Source of the DNA: Acinetobacter calcoaceticus DSM 30006 = CIP 81.8
GTDB taxonomy: Bacteria > Pseudomonadota > Gammaproteobacteria > Pseudomonadales > Moraxellaceae
Assembly (NCBI RefSeq): GCF_000368965.1
Contig: NZ_KB849778.1
Span: 424,001-488,000, forward strand
Reading direction: 5' to 3'
DNA: 64,000 nt
The translations under genes and the position numbers were made by a program. Shown here one piece after another: positions 26,274 through 36,929 of the stretch (position 1 is its first letter; the number at the start of each line of letters is the position of its first letter). The notes under the pieces were generated by a model. The model worked only from the letters and a program-made list of their open reading frames with translations. It had not been told where the DNA came from and searched no databases.

Positions 26274-27308
26274 ATGCCCGACTTTTCTTTTTCTGATGCC
26301 CTCTTAAACTGGTTCGATCAACATGGTCGTCATGATTTGCCGTGGCAAGTCGCAGATGATCCATACAAAGTTTGGGTTTCTGAAATTATGTTGCAGCAGA
26401 CTCAAGTTAAAACAGTTCTGCAATATTTCGACCGCTTTATGGAGCGCTTCCCGACTGTAGAAGCTTTAGGTCATGCAACTTGGGATGAAGTAGCACCTTA
26501 TTGGGCAGGTCTGGGTTATTACGCTCGTGCTCGTAATTTGCACAAGGCCGCAGGTCTTGTAACTCAGCAGGGAAAATTTCCTGAAACGCTAGAAGAATGG
26601 ATTGCATTACCCGGCATTGGCCGCTCTACCGCAGGTGCGCTCATGTCTTTGGGTTTACGTCAGTATGGCGTGATTATGGATGGCAACGTGAAACGTGTCT
26701 TAGCCCGTTTCTTTGCTATTGAGGATGATTTAAGTAAACCCCAACATGAACGTGAAATGTGGAAACTAGCTGAAGCGCTTTGCCCAACCCAGCGTAACCA
26801 TGACTACACTCAAGCAATTATGGACCTAGGTGCGACCATTTGTACGCCTAAAAAACCACTCTGTTTATATTGTCCAATGCAAGCACATTGCCAAGCTTAC
26901 CAACAAGGCCTAGAACAAGAACTCCCATTTAAAAAACCTAAAAAAACACCACCCGTTAGAACAGCAGATGTTCTTATCATTCAGTGTGAAGATGAATGGT
27001 TCTGGCAACAACGACAATCTCATGGTTTATGGGGTGGTTTATTCTGTTTACCCATTTTAGAAATTGAACACGAACGTCTTAGCTTAAGTCAGCAATTTAA
27101 ATTGCAACCTCAGACGCAAACCTTTCAGATCAGTCATAGTTTTACTCATTTTACATGGTTACTTAACGCTCACACGTTCCACGTGGAACCTGATCAAAAA
27201 GAACATCTGGCAATTGAACTCGAAGGACAATGGCTTAGTCCAGAACAAGCTGTTGCCAAGGGCGTTCCAACAGCAATGAAAAAATTGATCTCGACAAGCC
27301 GTTCATGA
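26274..27308 (+). CDS. mutY: A/G-specific adenine glycosylase
   Basis: MutY removes adenine mispaired with 8-oxoguanine. The 344-residue protein has the catalytic Glu in SEIMLQQTQVKTV, the helix-hairpin-helix LPGIGRSTAGAL, the catalytic Asp in VMDGNVKRVLARF and the iron-sulfur ligands C-x6-C-x2-C-x5-C in CTPKKPLCLYCPMQAHC. A C-terminal NUDIX-like domain with SHSFTHFTWLL recognises 8-oxoG. The M23 peptidase gene follows after 47 bases. The length is normal. Confidence 0.96.
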   Translation: MPDFSFSDALLNWFDQHGRHDLPWQVADDPYKVWVSEIMLQQTQVKTVLQYFDRFMERFPTVEALGHATWDEVAPYWAGLGYYARARNLHKAAGLVTQQGKFPETLEEWIALPGIGRSTAGALMSLGLRQYGVIMDGNVKRVLARFFAIEDDLSKPQHEREMWKLAEALCPTQRNHDYTQAIMDLGATICTPKKPLCLYCPMQAHCQAYQQGLEQELPFKKPKKTPPVRTADVLIIQCEDEWFWQQRQSHGLWGGLFCLPILEIEHERLSLSQQFKLQPQTQTFQISHSFTHFTWLLNAHTFHVEPDQKEHLAIELEGQWLSPEQAVAKGVPTAMKKLISTSRS

Positions 27309-27355
27309 CATATTGAGTAAAATAATTTTGATATGGCAGTGACAGGGAGTATTTT

Positions 27356-27892
27356 GTGCGACGTTTTGTTTCTCATTTCTCACTTGGTTTTTTAATTCTT
27401 CTATTGGCTGCCTGTGCCAGTGCACCTAAAAAACCAGCCCCACTCCCACCAGCTCAAGTCAGCAAGCTTAAAAGTATGCAACTCGCAAATCGACTTCCTG
27501 TACCTGTGAAAGGTGTCAACCGAGATGAGTTAAAAGATACGTGGGGAGCTGCACGCAGTCAGGGCCGTAGTCATGAAGGAATTGATATTTTGGCTCCACG
27601 TGGAACCAAAGTTTACAGTGCAACGGAAGGACTTGTTGCAGATCTTCGCAATAACAATCTCGGTGGTAAAGTCATCTGGATTTTAGGTCCAGCAGGAACA
27701 TGGCATTATTATGCTCACCTTGATGGTCACAAACGTGGACTAAATGTCGGTGACTATGTCAAAAAAGGTGACCTGATCGGCTATGTCGGCAACACGGGCA
27801 ATGCACGTTATACTTCACCTCATTTGCATTATGGTCTTTATCTAGATGGTAAAGGACGTGGTGCTGTTAACCCTTATTCTTATTTACGCTAG
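27356..27892 (+). CDS. M23 family metallopeptidase lipoprotein
   Basis: This 178-residue protein starts at GTG with GGGAG upstream and has a lipoprotein signal (ILLLAAC). The LytM/M23 domain carries the zinc ligands in SHEGIDILAPRGTKV and SPHLHYGLYLDG, with YYAHLDGHKRGLNVGDYVKKG between them. It probably cleaves peptidoglycan cross-links or, if it lacks a full active site, activates amidases as EnvC/NlpD do; the intact His/Asp/His pattern supports enzymatic activity. It has no LysM domain. It is followed closely by the 81-residue gene. Confidence 0.87.
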   Translation: MRRFVSHFSLGFLILLLAACASAPKKPAPLPPAQVSKLKSMQLANRLPVPVKGVNRDELKDTWGAARSQGRSHEGIDILAPRGTKVYSATEGLVADLRNNNLGGKVIWILGPAGTWHYYAHLDGHKRGLNVGDYVKKGDLIGYVGNTGNARYTSPHLHYGLYLDGKGRGAVNPYSYLR

Positions 27893-27901
27893 GAACATTG
27901 T

Positions 27902-28147
27902 ATGTCGGAAGCGCTGATCAATCGCTTAGTAGAGTTTGCCGAGTCAGGCAATCAGCAAAAGATCATTTTAAATGGCAATAGCTATCAAGGCTGGATCATG
28001 GAAATCAGCGACGATGCCCTGCTAATCAGTACTGGTTTTTCAGATAAAGTAGGGAAAGACTTTTGGCTAAAGTTTGAAGACTTAACTCAAGCTGAACTGT
28101 ATTATTGGGATACGCGCCCAAATGAATGGGTGTTATTTAAACTTTAA
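27902..28147 (+). CDS. Hypothetical protein, 81 residues
   Basis: This short acidic protein (MSEALINRLVEFAESGNQQK at the start) has alternating hydrophobic beta-like segments such as IILNGNSYQGWIMEISDDAL. The pattern recalls a small beta-barrel like an Sm fold, though that is only an impression. It has no signal peptide. It lies nine bases after the M23 gene and 30 bases before tag, so the three genes may share a transcript. Function unknown. Confidence 0.75.
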   Translation: MSEALINRLVEFAESGNQQKIILNGNSYQGWIMEISDDALLISTGFSDKVGKDFWLKFEDLTQAELYYWDTRPNEWVLFKL

Positions 28148-28177
28148 AATTCTAAGATAAATATAAGGAGCATCATC

Positions 28178-28738
28178 ATGAAAACTCAACGCTGCGGATG
28201 GTGTTCCACTGATCCCCTCTACATTGCCTATCATGATGAAGAATGGGGCAAACCAGAACATGATGAAGCACGATTATTTGAGATGCTTTGTCTGGAAGGT
28301 CAACAAGCTGGCTTATCTTGGATAACCGTACTCAAAAAAAGAGAAAGTTACCGAGAGCACTTCTTTAATCACCCAATTGCAGATATCGCTTCATTCACAG
28401 ATGACTTTTTAGAACTAAAATTATCAGATGCGGGTTTAATTCGCCACTTAGGCAAACTTAAAGCAATTCGTGATAATGCAATTGCTTGGCAAGCACTCAA
28501 AGCACAAGTCGGTGATGTCACTACATGGCTTTGGCAATTTGTAGATGCGGGCCCTCAACAAAACGATGTTGTAGATTATCGTCAGGCACCAGCACAAACC
28601 GAACTCAGTGTAAAACTTTCCAAAACACTCAAAAAGAATGGCTTCAAATTCGTTGGCCCAACCACCTGTTATGCTTTTATGCAGGCAGTGGGCATGGTCA
28701 ATGATCATGAAAACAATTGTCAGTTTAAAGCTTCATAA
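28178..28738 (+). CDS. tag: DNA-3-methyladenine glycosylase I
   Basis: Tag excises 3-methyladenine from alkylated DNA. The 186-residue protein has the N-terminal [19 protein letters not shown], which includes a zinc-binding Cys and the catalytic-region Glu, [20 protein letters not shown] with the base pocket residues, and the C-terminal [20 protein letters not shown] with the zinc-ligand H..C pair after it. AAGGAG lies upstream. The length is normal for the family. Confidence 0.94.
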   Translation: MKTQRCGWCSTDPLYIAYHDEEWGKPEHDEARLFEMLCLEGQQAGLSWITVLKKRESYREHFFNHPIADIASFTDDFLELKLSDAGLIRHLGKLKAIRDNAIAWQALKAQVGDVTTWLWQFVDAGPQQNDVVDYRQAPAQTELSVKLSKTLKKNGFKFVGPTTCYAFMQAVGMVNDHENNCQFKAS

Positions 28739-28776
28739 CCCACCATAACGGTTCAAATCCGCTTAAGGAGTTTCCG

Positions 28777-29805
28777 ATGAGCAATAATACAATTCAAGCT
28801 TATGCCGCTATGCAGGCAGGTGAAAAACTGGTTCCTTACCAATTTGATGCAGATGAATTACAACCGCATCAGGTTGAAGTAAAAGTTGAATACTGTGGTT
28901 TATGCCATTCTGATATTTCTGTTCTAAACAATGAATGGCGTTCAACTGTGTACCCTGTTGTTGCAGGCCATGAAATTATTGGACGAATTGTTGCTTTAGG
29001 CTCAGAAGCCAAAGGTTTACAAATCGGGCAACGTGTGGGCATTGGCTGGACAGCGGAGAGCTGCCAAGCATGTGATGAATGTATTGGTGGTCAGCAAGTC
29101 CTTTGTACGGGTGAAAATGTTGCAACCATCGTCGGGCATGCTGGTGGTTTTGCCGATAAAGTACGTGCAGGCTGGCAGTGGATTATTCCCCTCCCCGATG
29201 ATTTAGACCCAGAAAGCGCAGGTCCTTTACTTTGTGGCGGAATTACTGTTTTTGATCCGCTACTCAAACACAAAATTCAGGCAACACACCATGTAGGTGT
29301 GATTGGGATTGGCGGTTTAGGTCATATGGCCATTAAGCTACTTAAAGCTTGGGGCTGTGAAATCACAGCATTTAGTTCTAATCCTGACAAAACGGAAGAG
29401 CTCAAAGCAATGGGCGCCGATCATGTGGTGAATAGCCGCGATACAGAGGCTGTAAAAGCTCAAAAAGGTAAATTCGATTTATTGCTGAGTACCGTAAATG
29501 TGACTCTAAATTGGCCTGCTTTTATTGCAACACTGGCACCAAACGGAACCTTACATTTCTTAGGTCTTACGCTTGAACCCGTTCCTGTTTCTGTAGGTTC
29601 ACTTATTGGTGGTGCTAAGTCAGTAACAGGCTCCCCTACAGGTTCACCTGCTGCACTGCGACAACTGTTAAAGTTTGCTGCACGCAAAAAAATTGCCCCT
29701 CAAATTGAGCTGTTTCCAATGTCAGAGCTTAATGAAGCAATTGAACGTTTACACTCAGGTCAGGCCCGTTACCGTATTGTGCTTAAAGCAGACTTTGCAG
29801 AATAA
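28777..29805 (+). CDS. NAD(P)-dependent zinc alcohol dehydrogenase (YahK/CAD-like)
   Basis: This 342-residue medium-chain dehydrogenase has catalytic zinc ligands in [10 protein letters not shown] and AGHEIIGRI, structural zinc cysteines in [16 protein letters not shown], and a Rossmann motif [15 protein letters not shown]. It resembles the cinnamyl-alcohol/YahK aldehyde reductases, which usually reduce aldehydes with NADPH. AAGGAG precedes the ATG. It ends just before the converging MocR gene. The substrate is not evident from neighbours. Confidence 0.88.
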   Translation: MSNNTIQAYAAMQAGEKLVPYQFDADELQPHQVEVKVEYCGLCHSDISVLNNEWRSTVYPVVAGHEIIGRIVALGSEAKGLQIGQRVGIGWTAESCQACDECIGGQQVLCTGENVATIVGHAGGFADKVRAGWQWIIPLPDDLDPESAGPLLCGGITVFDPLLKHKIQATHHVGVIGIGGLGHMAIKLLKAWGCEITAFSSNPDKTEELKAMGADHVVNSRDTEAVKAQKGKFDLLLSTVNVTLNWPAFIATLAPNGTLHFLGLTLEPVPVSVGSLIGGAKSVTGSPTGSPAALRQLLKFAARKKIAPQIELFPMSELNEAIERLHSGQARYRIVLKADFAE

Positions 29806-29807
29806 AA

Positions 29808-31232
29808 CTAATTTACTGTTTTCATCTGTTGTCGCGACCATTCCGCCAAGTCACTAATTGCTTGGCGGACATCTGCTGTTAATTCATGACCCGCGTTTAA
29901 CCGAATGAAATGTCGATATCGTTCATCCTCACCAAAAACATGACCGGGAACCACAGTAATTCCTTCGGCTTTCGCAGTGTAATAAAGCGCTAAGGTATCT
30001 ACCTCCTTTGGTAATTGTATCCAAAGTGCATAGCCCCCTTCTGGCTGACTCAATGCAATTGGAAGGCCGTCAAAGGCTCTTAAAATACAACTGCGATATT
30101 GTTCGACCTGTCGCATCAGATTTGGCCGTAGCTGCTCTAAATGTTCTCGATAACCACGGCTATAAATAAAATCTGCCAGACCTAATTGTAGCGGTGTATT
30201 TACGCCAATATTACTTGCCAGTAGCTCAAGTCTTAAATGCTGTAGCTTTGCACTTAGACAAAACCACCCTACCCTATACGCGCTCGATAGCGACTTAGAA
30301 ACCGACCCACACCAAATGACATAACCTTCTCGGTCCCAATAGCGAATCGGTAGCGGGCGTTCATTACTGTAACCACATTCACCAAAAATATCGTCTTCAA
30401 TAATAAAGCACTGATATTTTGCAGCTAATTCAGCAATCTTTTGTTTTTCTGCATTACTTAAACAATAACCTAAAGGGTTTTGATAGTTGGCTGTCATCAG
30501 GCAAACCTTAGCCAAACCCTGCTGCATTAATGATTCTAAGCGCTCAAGATCAATGCCACGATGATGCGCAGGAATTTCAATAATCTGCCGTTTTAAACTT
30601 GCTAAAAGCTGTAGCTGCCCATTAAAAGTAGGCGTCGGGATCAAAATACTATCGCCTACTTCTGTTAGATGCTGAATGACTAACGACAAAGCAGGTATAC
30701 AACCATTGGTAATGAAAATATCTTCTGCTGCGATGAAGATGCCGTCTTCACGCCAATGATCAGAAAGCGCTTTTCTTAATTGCTCATGTCCTTGTTTATT
30801 ACAGTAGAGAAAGTCTTGTGGCTGACAATTTTTTAAAGCACGTTGAATAGAACGGCGTAAGCCTTCCACCGGAATAAAATGAGGCGTTAACTGAATCGAG
30901 CCTAATGGTACCAGATGGCTTTGTAAGGCGGCTTCTTGAATTTGGTTATGCAACTCCAGATTTGAGACTTGCCGAGGTAAAGACAAAAAATCGGGGCTAT
31001 CAGGAATAGGACTAGATTGGGTTCTGGCAACCACAAAGTAACCCGATTTCGGCTTTACATAAATGAGTCCCCTCGCCTCGAGCAATTCATAACAACTTTT
31101 TGCCGTGCTTAAGCTAATAGTGTGCTGACGAGCAAAATCTCGTAACGAAATCAGCTTCTGATGGGGCTTGAGCTCATCTTGATAAATACGATGTGCTAAT
31201 TGATTGGCGAGAACCTGATATTGGAAAGTCAT
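29808..31232 (-). CDS. MocR/PdxR-type GntR regulator with aminotransferase domain
   Basis: An N-terminal GntR winged helix (HQKLISLRDFARQHTISLST region) is fused to a class I aminotransferase-like domain with the PLP Lys in CGSVSKSLSSAYRVGW and the LLxNxxxP-like region TANYQNPLGYCLS. Such proteins sense PLP or amines and control vitamin B6 or amine genes. I start at ATG 31232 (MTFQYQVLANQLAHRI), the usual N-terminus, giving 474 residues; a GTG at 31283 would extend it by 17. Neither start has a clear ribosome binding site. It is divergent from the small lipoprotein gene. Confidence 0.85.
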   Translation of the reverse strand: MTFQYQVLANQLAHRIYQDELKPHQKLISLRDFARQHTISLSTAKSCYELLEARGLIYVKPKSGYFVVARTQSSPIPDSPDFLSLPRQVSNLELHNQIQEAALQSHLVPLGSIQLTPHFIPVEGLRRSIQRALKNCQPQDFLYCNKQGHEQLRKALSDHWREDGIFIAAEDIFITNGCIPALSLVIQHLTEVGDSILIPTPTFNGQLQLLASLKRQIIEIPAHHRGIDLERLESLMQQGLAKVCLMTANYQNPLGYCLSNAEKQKIAELAAKYQCFIIEDDIFGECGYSNERPLPIRYWDREGYVIWCGSVSKSLSSAYRVGWFCLSAKLQHLRLELLASNIGVNTPLQLGLADFIYSRGYREHLEQLRPNLMRQVEQYRSCILRAFDGLPIALSQPEGGYALWIQLPKEVDTLALYYTAKAEGITVVPGHVFGEDERYRHFIRLNAGHELTADVRQAISDLAEWSRQQMKTVN

Positions 31233-31322
31233 TCTGTGCTGCTTTTTTAAAAATTTCTGTATCTGTACTGGTTTATAGAACACCTTTACGCTATATAAAT
31301 CAACTCAAAGAGTAGCAAGATC

Positions 31323-31697
31323 ATGAAATTAAAAGCTATATTGTTATTTACTATTGTTTTAGCAGGTTGCCAACCTCAACCAAAAAACGAACAGTACAGA
31401 CATACAGTTTGCCAAAGTCTGATTGAGGGTTATTTAAAAATGACCAATCAACAAGACTACAAATTGGAGCAGCGCACTGATGATGAGGCCAGTACGATTT
31501 CTCATTATCAATATAAACGTAATAGCTCAAATGAAGTTGTGATGGTGAACTCGACCTATTCCAAATTATATTTTAGTTGCCGCCAACAGCAAAAAAGCTA
31601 TTTTCTGGCCCAGCATTCATCAGAAGGACAAACCACTCCACTTCTAGAAGTTCATTTTCCAACTGATGGCTATGCTACTTTTAGAGAGCGTTTTTAA
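31323..31697 (+). CDS. Hypothetical lipoprotein
   Basis: This 124-residue protein has a lipoprotein signal (MKLKAILLFTIVLAGC, acylation at Cys16). The mature part is polar, with two cysteines (VCQSLIEGY and FSCRQQQ) that could form a disulfide. I recognise no domain. Its 3' end overlaps the end of the convergent LysR gene by 17 bases. Probably a surface or periplasmic protein. Confidence 0.75.
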   Translation: MKLKAILLFTIVLAGCQPQPKNEQYRHTVCQSLIEGYLKMTNQQDYKLEQRTDDEASTISHYQYKRNSSNEVVMVNSTYSKLYFSCRQQQKSYFLAQHSSEGQTTPLLEVHFPTDGYATFRERF

Positions 31698-32583
31698 AAC
31701 CATCTTTTAACTGTTCTGCCAAAAACTCAATGAATAAACGGATTCGTTTTGGTAGATGCTCTTGTTGATAATACACAGCATGGATGCTTTGATATTGATG
31801 TTCAATTTGATCTTCAAATAATGCAATCAATCGCCCTTCTTCAATATCTTTCCAAACTTCAAATTCAGATAGCCGTGCAATGCCATGACCTCTAATGGCG
31901 AGTTGACGTACCGTCTCTCCACTGGAAGCTTTAATTTTTGCTTGTGCGAAAAAATATTCATCGCCGACTTTAATCGGCCAGCTATTAATATAGGCAGGTC
32001 TGGTAAAACCAATCAGATCATGTTGTTCGAGTTCTTCTGGTTGTGTTGGAGTGCCCTTAATCGCTAAATATTCTGGACTCGCAACAATAAATAAGCGACT
32101 TTTACAAACTAGTTTGGCATGAAGACTCGAATCATTAAGCTCCCCAAATCGAAATGCCACATCCGTTTTATGTTGCAGCAAGTCAATCACCTGATCATTG
32201 CTATTTAATTCAATTTCAATATCTGGATAGCACTCACGAAACTTATGCATTAATGGTGCAATCACGTGTAAAACAAACGGAGTAGCCGAATCAATACGAA
32301 TGAGTCCTGCCGTACCCTGATCAGATTTTTGTAGTTCTTCTTCAGCTGCATTAAGCTCATTTAAGATTTTACGGGCCTTTACCAGAAACTGTTGCCCTTC
32401 TTGAGTCAATTTCAACTTACGTGTCGTTCGCTCTAACAAGGTTACATCTAACTTAGTCTCTAAGCGTGTTAAAGAACGGCTTACCCCTGAAGGCGTTTGT
32501 TTTAAATGTTCTGCGGCAGCTACAAATGAACCTGTATCAATAATTGTGATAAAGGCAACAAGTTCTTCAATTGTTGATTTCAT
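31681..32583 (-). CDS. LysR family transcriptional regulator
   Basis: This 300-residue protein has an N-terminal LysR helix-turn-helix (FVAAAEHLKQTPSGVSRSLT, about residues 18-37) and a substrate-binding domain with IRIDSATPFVLHVIAPLMHK. It is divergent from the aldo/keto reductase and MFS genes with about 120 bases between starts, so it probably regulates that pair. LysR proteins of this subgroup often lead nearby oxidoreductase genes. It is convergent with, and overlaps, the small lipoprotein gene. Confidence 0.87.
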   Translation of the reverse strand: MKSTIEELVAFITIIDTGSFVAAAEHLKQTPSGVSRSLTRLETKLDVTLLERTTRKLKLTQEGQQFLVKARKILNELNAAEEELQKSDQGTAGLIRIDSATPFVLHVIAPLMHKFRECYPDIEIELNSNDQVIDLLQHKTDVAFRFGELNDSSLHAKLVCKSRLFIVASPEYLAIKGTPTQPEELEQHDLIGFTRPAYINSWPIKVGDEYFFAQAKIKASSGETVRQLAIRGHGIARLSEFEVWKDIEEGRLIALFEDQIEHQYQSIHAVYYQQEHLPKRIRLFIEFLAEQLKDGFKNAL

Positions 32584-32703
32584 GGCTTATTCTATTATTG
32601 ACTAATCATCAAAGATATTTTGCTTATTCATCTATTTTTTCGCAACAATAATCCGAGCAAAATGCACCTCAAGTTAAACAATTATTTAAATTCAGGTGAA
32701 CAC

Positions 32704-33507
32704 ATGAATATCCCACGTTTTGGCCTAGGAACTTTCCGCCTAAAAGAACAAGTGGTGATTGATTCGGTTAAAAATGCTTTAGATGTAGGTTACCGTGCAA
32801 TTGATACTGCTCAAATTTATGACAATGAAGCAGCGATTGGTCAAGCGATCGCTGAAAGCGGTGTATCACGTCAGGACTTATTTTTAACCACAAAAATCTG
32901 GGTAGATAATTTTGCTCAAGATAAATTTATTCCAAGCTTAAAAGAGAGCTTACAAAAGCTTCGTACTGACCATGTCGATTTAACGTTGATTCACTGGCCA
33001 GCACCAGACTTAGGCGTTTCGATTCCTGAAATCATGCAGCTTTTACTTGAGGCAAAGCAACAAGGCCTTACTAAACAAATTGGTATCTCAAACTTCAATA
33101 TTGAGCTTACCCAACAAGCAATTGACACAATTCGTGCAGAACATATTGCAATTAATCAGATTGAGCTAAGCCCTTATCTTCAAAACCACAAACTTGTGAA
33201 CTTCTTACAAGAGAAGAATATTGATGTCACTTCATATATGACGCTTGCGTACGGCAAAGTGCTTCAAGACCCAGTTCTAGCTAAAATTGCAGCAGCTCAT
33301 CAAGCAACAACAGCACAAATTACACTGGCATGGGCATTGCAACGTGGTTTTGCAGTCATTCCATCTTCGACTAAACGTGAAAACCTGATGAGCAATTTAA
33401 AAGCACAGGATATCGAGTTAACTTCAGCTGAAATGCAAATGATTGCCGAACTTGATCGTAACAGTCGTGAAGTTAGCCCAGAGCCATGGGCACCAGTTTG
33501 GGACTAA
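32704..33507 (+). CDS. Aldo/keto reductase (DkgB-like)
   Basis: This 268-residue enzyme has the AKR catalytic tetrad: Asp and Tyr in [15 protein letters not shown], Lys in [10 protein letters not shown] and His in LIHWPAPD. It resembles 2,5-diketo-D-gluconate reductase B and probably reduces aldehydes such as methylglyoxal with NADPH. I start at ATG 32704, preceded by AGGTG, where the family N-terminus [13 protein letters not shown] begins; an earlier start at 32620 adds 28 unrelated residues. The MFS gene follows four bases after the stop. Confidence 0.9.
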   Translation: MNIPRFGLGTFRLKEQVVIDSVKNALDVGYRAIDTAQIYDNEAAIGQAIAESGVSRQDLFLTTKIWVDNFAQDKFIPSLKESLQKLRTDHVDLTLIHWPAPDLGVSIPEIMQLLLEAKQQGLTKQIGISNFNIELTQQAIDTIRAEHIAINQIELSPYLQNHKLVNFLQEKNIDVTSYMTLAYGKVLQDPVLAKIAAAHQATTAQITLAWALQRGFAVIPSSTKRENLMSNLKAQDIELTSAEMQMIAELDRNSREVSPEPWAPVWD

Positions 33508-33511
33508 ACTC

Positions 33512-34702
33512 ATGAACACTCAATCAAATATGGCGTTCTCGTTATTGGCATTGGCTATTGGTGCCTTTGCCATTGGCACCACTGAATTCTCACCAATGGG
33601 ATTGTTGCCGAATATCGCTAATGATTTAGGAATTTCAATTCCAACGGCTGGAATGTTAATTACGGGTTATGCACTTGGCGTAATGCTAGGTGCGCCATTT
33701 ATGACCCTCTGGTTTGGTGGTTTTGCACGACGTAATGCACTTATTTTTCTCATGGCGATCTTTACAGTAGGTAACCTGCTTGCAGCATTTTCACCAAGCT
33801 ACATGAGCTTATTAGGTGCTCGTCTCATCACAAGCTTGAATCACGGTGCGTTCTTCGGGATAGGTTCAGTTGTAGCAGCGAGTATTGTGCCCGCACATAA
33901 ACAGGCCAGTGCTGTAGCAACCATGTTTATGGGCCTAACTATTGCCAATATCGGTGGCGTGCCTTTGGCAACATGGGTTGGGCAAAACATTGGCTGGCGT
34001 ATGTCTTTCCTTGCGATTTCGTTGCTCGGTGTCATTACCATGCTCGCTTTATGGAAAGCCCTCCCACAAGGTATGGTTGCCCAAAAACCAAACGTGAAAG
34101 CTGAGTTGAAAGTGTTAACGCGCACTCCTGTAATACTTGCGTTGCTCACCACCGTACTCGGTGCGGGTGCAATGTTTACGCTCTATACCTATATTGCGCC
34201 AAGTTTGGCTGAGTTTACCCATGCTTCACCTACCTTCATTACTTTTATGCTGATGTTAATTGGTGTCGGTTTCTCGATTGGTAACCATTTAGGTGGACGT
34301 TTTGCAGATTTGTCCATCAACAAAACCCTGATTGGTTTCTTGGTTCTGTTGATTGTAATGATGGTGACTTTCCCGATTCTTGCACAAAGTCAGATTGGTG
34401 CAGCCATTGCTTTAGTGATCTGGGGTGCAGCAACCTTTGCTTTAGTGCCTCCATTACAAATGCGTGTAATGTCCGTCGCTCACGAAGCACCAGGGCTTGC
34501 CTCTTCAGTAAATATCGGTGCATTTAACCTAGGTAACGCAGTAGGAGCAGCAGCAGGCGCGTTAGTACTCGATTTAGGTTGGGGTTATAGCGCAGTATCA
34601 TTTGCTGGTGCATTACTGGCTGGGTTAGCTTTGTTATTGGTTTTATTCCAAATCAAACGCGAGAGCAGCCCTGCCCCAGCTTTACAACAATGTTCAGATT
34701 AA
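33512..34702 (+). CDS. MFS transporter, DHA1 (AraJ/YdhP-like) family
   Basis: This 396-residue inner-membrane protein has 12 hydrophobic helices and the DHA1 signatures FAIGTTEFSPMGLLPNIAND, LITGYALGVMLGAPF and LGARLITSLNHGAFFGIGS. Members export sugars or small drugs. I start at ATG 33512, four bases after the aldo/keto reductase stop, which indicates an operon; an earlier ATG at 33443 lies inside that gene. A LysR gene is divergent upstream. The gene ends in a strong terminator. Confidence 0.88.
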   Translation: MNTQSNMAFSLLALAIGAFAIGTTEFSPMGLLPNIANDLGISIPTAGMLITGYALGVMLGAPFMTLWFGGFARRNALIFLMAIFTVGNLLAAFSPSYMSLLGARLITSLNHGAFFGIGSVVAASIVPAHKQASAVATMFMGLTIANIGGVPLATWVGQNIGWRMSFLAISLLGVITMLALWKALPQGMVAQKPNVKAELKVLTRTPVILALLTTVLGAGAMFTLYTYIAPSLAEFTHASPTFITFMLMLIGVGFSIGNHLGGRFADLSINKTLIGFLVLLIVMMVTFPILAQSQIGAAIALVIWGAATFALVPPLQMRVMSVAHEAPGLASSVNIGAFNLGNAVGAAAGALVLDLGWGYSAVSFAGALLAGLALLLVLFQIKRESSPAPALQQCSD

Positions 34703-34703
34703 T

Positions 34704-34735
34704 AAAAAAAGCGCCTGATCTCAGGCGCTTTTTTT
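34704..34735. terminator. Terminator after the MFS gene
   Basis: AAAAAAGCGCCTGA and TCAGGCGCTTTTTT form a perfect stem with A and T runs on the two sides, between convergent genes. It serves both directions. Confidence 0.92.
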
Positions 34736-34743
34736 AAAGTTAT

Positions 34744-35397
34744 TTATTTTAAAATTTCTGGTAATTTCGGTTGTTCATAAATCGGACTGGTCACTTCACG
34801 CTTCATTTTAAGCAACATCTGGTAAGGTTGCTGTTGAACAAACATATTCACAAAACTTAATGGAATTGCACCAGCAGGATCAGCATAGCCACTGGTGGTT
34901 ACTTTCACCTTATTATTTGCAAGTTTCTGGAATGTCCAATCACCTTCATAGCGTGTTAAGCGCACCACATCGGGTTGTATCGGATAATTTCCGCTAATTG
35001 CAGTATTTTTAATTGTCACAAGGCCATTTGCGGCCTTACTCATTTTACCTTTTACAACGACATCACGATCTTTCAAAGGAAACGGAAAATCCAACACCAT
35101 GTAGAGTGTGAATTCACCTTTTTTCTCATCCTGAGACAGCATCTGAACCTTGCCCATATAAGGCACCCACTGATCGGCACGATTTACATCTAAAATCACG
35201 GCGACAGCGCGTTCAAGTGGCACATCAAATGTCGTTTCTGCTTTATATTGAAAGACTGGATTATCAGTCTTCTGATAGGTCCAGACTTTAATATTATTGC
35301 GGTCTAAGCTTAATTTAGCTTTTTCTGTAGAAGCAGCCCCCGTCCAGAGGCTACTTAAACAAAGAAGAGTGGTCAGGGCAATTTGTTTTTTATTCAT
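34744..35397 (-). CDS. Secreted START/SRPBCC domain protein
   Basis: This 217-residue protein has a signal peptide (MNKKQIALTTLLCLSSLWTG, cleavage near AAS) and a START-like lipid-binding fold: VPLERAVAVILDVNRADQWV, LYMVLDFPFPLKDRDVV, and a C-terminal PAGAIPLSFVNMFVQQQPYQ. I choose ATG 35397 because the signal peptide begins there; an upstream ATG at 35430 would put 11 charged residues before it. It probably binds a hydrophobic ligand in the periplasm. The gene is 50 bases downstream of dapB on the same strand. Confidence 0.8.
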   Translation of the reverse strand: MNKKQIALTTLLCLSSLWTGAASTEKAKLSLDRNNIKVWTYQKTDNPVFQYKAETTFDVPLERAVAVILDVNRADQWVPYMGKVQMLSQDEKKGEFTLYMVLDFPFPLKDRDVVVKGKMSKAANGLVTIKNTAISGNYPIQPDVVRLTRYEGDWTFQKLANNKVKVTTSGYADPAGAIPLSFVNMFVQQQPYQMLLKMKREVTSPIYEQPKLPEILK

Positions 35398-35447
35398 GTT
35401 CTGCTCTATCTTTTTTTTCTCGCTACACATGGAATACGTACAGGGTT

Positions 35448-36290
<843 letters not shown>

Positions 36291-36452
36291 TTACGTAATT
36301 TGTCTACTATATCAAAACTCTTTGCTCACGATAAAAAGTAAAAATTATTTTTTAAGATCAGCTGAAATTTAATCTGTTTTCACAAAAGTTAAAGAATTGA
36401 TCTGCACACTACTCAGCCACGAATGAAAAAAGATGACTATAAGGAGTTCAGC

Positions 36453-36815
36453 ATGCATTCGAGAATTATTGGCTTAACAGCGATGATGGGGATTATGAGT
36501 TCAGTGGCATTTGCAGAGCCTGCAATCCAGCCAGGAGACACATTAGAAAGCTTATCTAAAGCACGCATTACAACTAACGTAAATACTCAAACAGCAACGC
36601 CTACAGCTCAAATTAGCATAGCAAGCGAGGCTAATACCAACGTTAAAGTTGAAGATATTGACCCGATTATTGGCGAAACAACGGCAGAAATACCAAAAGT
36701 AGCTGTACAGGCAGAAGCAGTAGCCGCACCAGTTATCGAAAATGCGCCTACTCTTGCTGCTAGTGAACCTACTGTAAGTGTTGACGACATTGATGTTGCT
36801 CACCCTACAGAATAA
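36453..36815 (+). CDS. Hypothetical secreted protein
   Basis: AAGGAG at six bases selects ATG 36453. The 120-residue product has a signal peptide (MHSRIIGLTAMMGIMSSVAFA) and a mature part rich in Ala, Thr, Val and Glu with low complexity. A short motif occurs twice: VEDIDPIIGE and VDDIDVAHP. No cysteines or recognisable domain are seen. It is probably a periplasmic or surface protein of unknown function. Confidence 0.65.
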   Translation: MHSRIIGLTAMMGIMSSVAFAEPAIQPGDTLESLSKARITTNVNTQTATPTAQISIASEANTNVKVEDIDPIIGETTAEIPKVAVQAEAVAAPVIENAPTLAASEPTVSVDDIDVAHPTE

Positions 36816-36873
36816 GCAGAAGTAATTTTCTTTTAAGCAGAATAAAAATAATAAGATGAATCAGCGCAATAAA

Positions 36874-36902
36874 AAGGCGGATATTTTATCAATATCCGCC
36901 TT
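36874..36902. terminator. Bidirectional terminator between the secreted protein gene and dnaJ
   Basis: AAGGCGGATATT (36874-36885) pairs perfectly with AATATCCGCCTT (36891-36902). A and T runs flank both sides, and the two adjacent genes converge. Confidence 0.9.
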
Positions 36903-36929
36903 CTTTTTAATTTCTTATCTAATCAAGCA

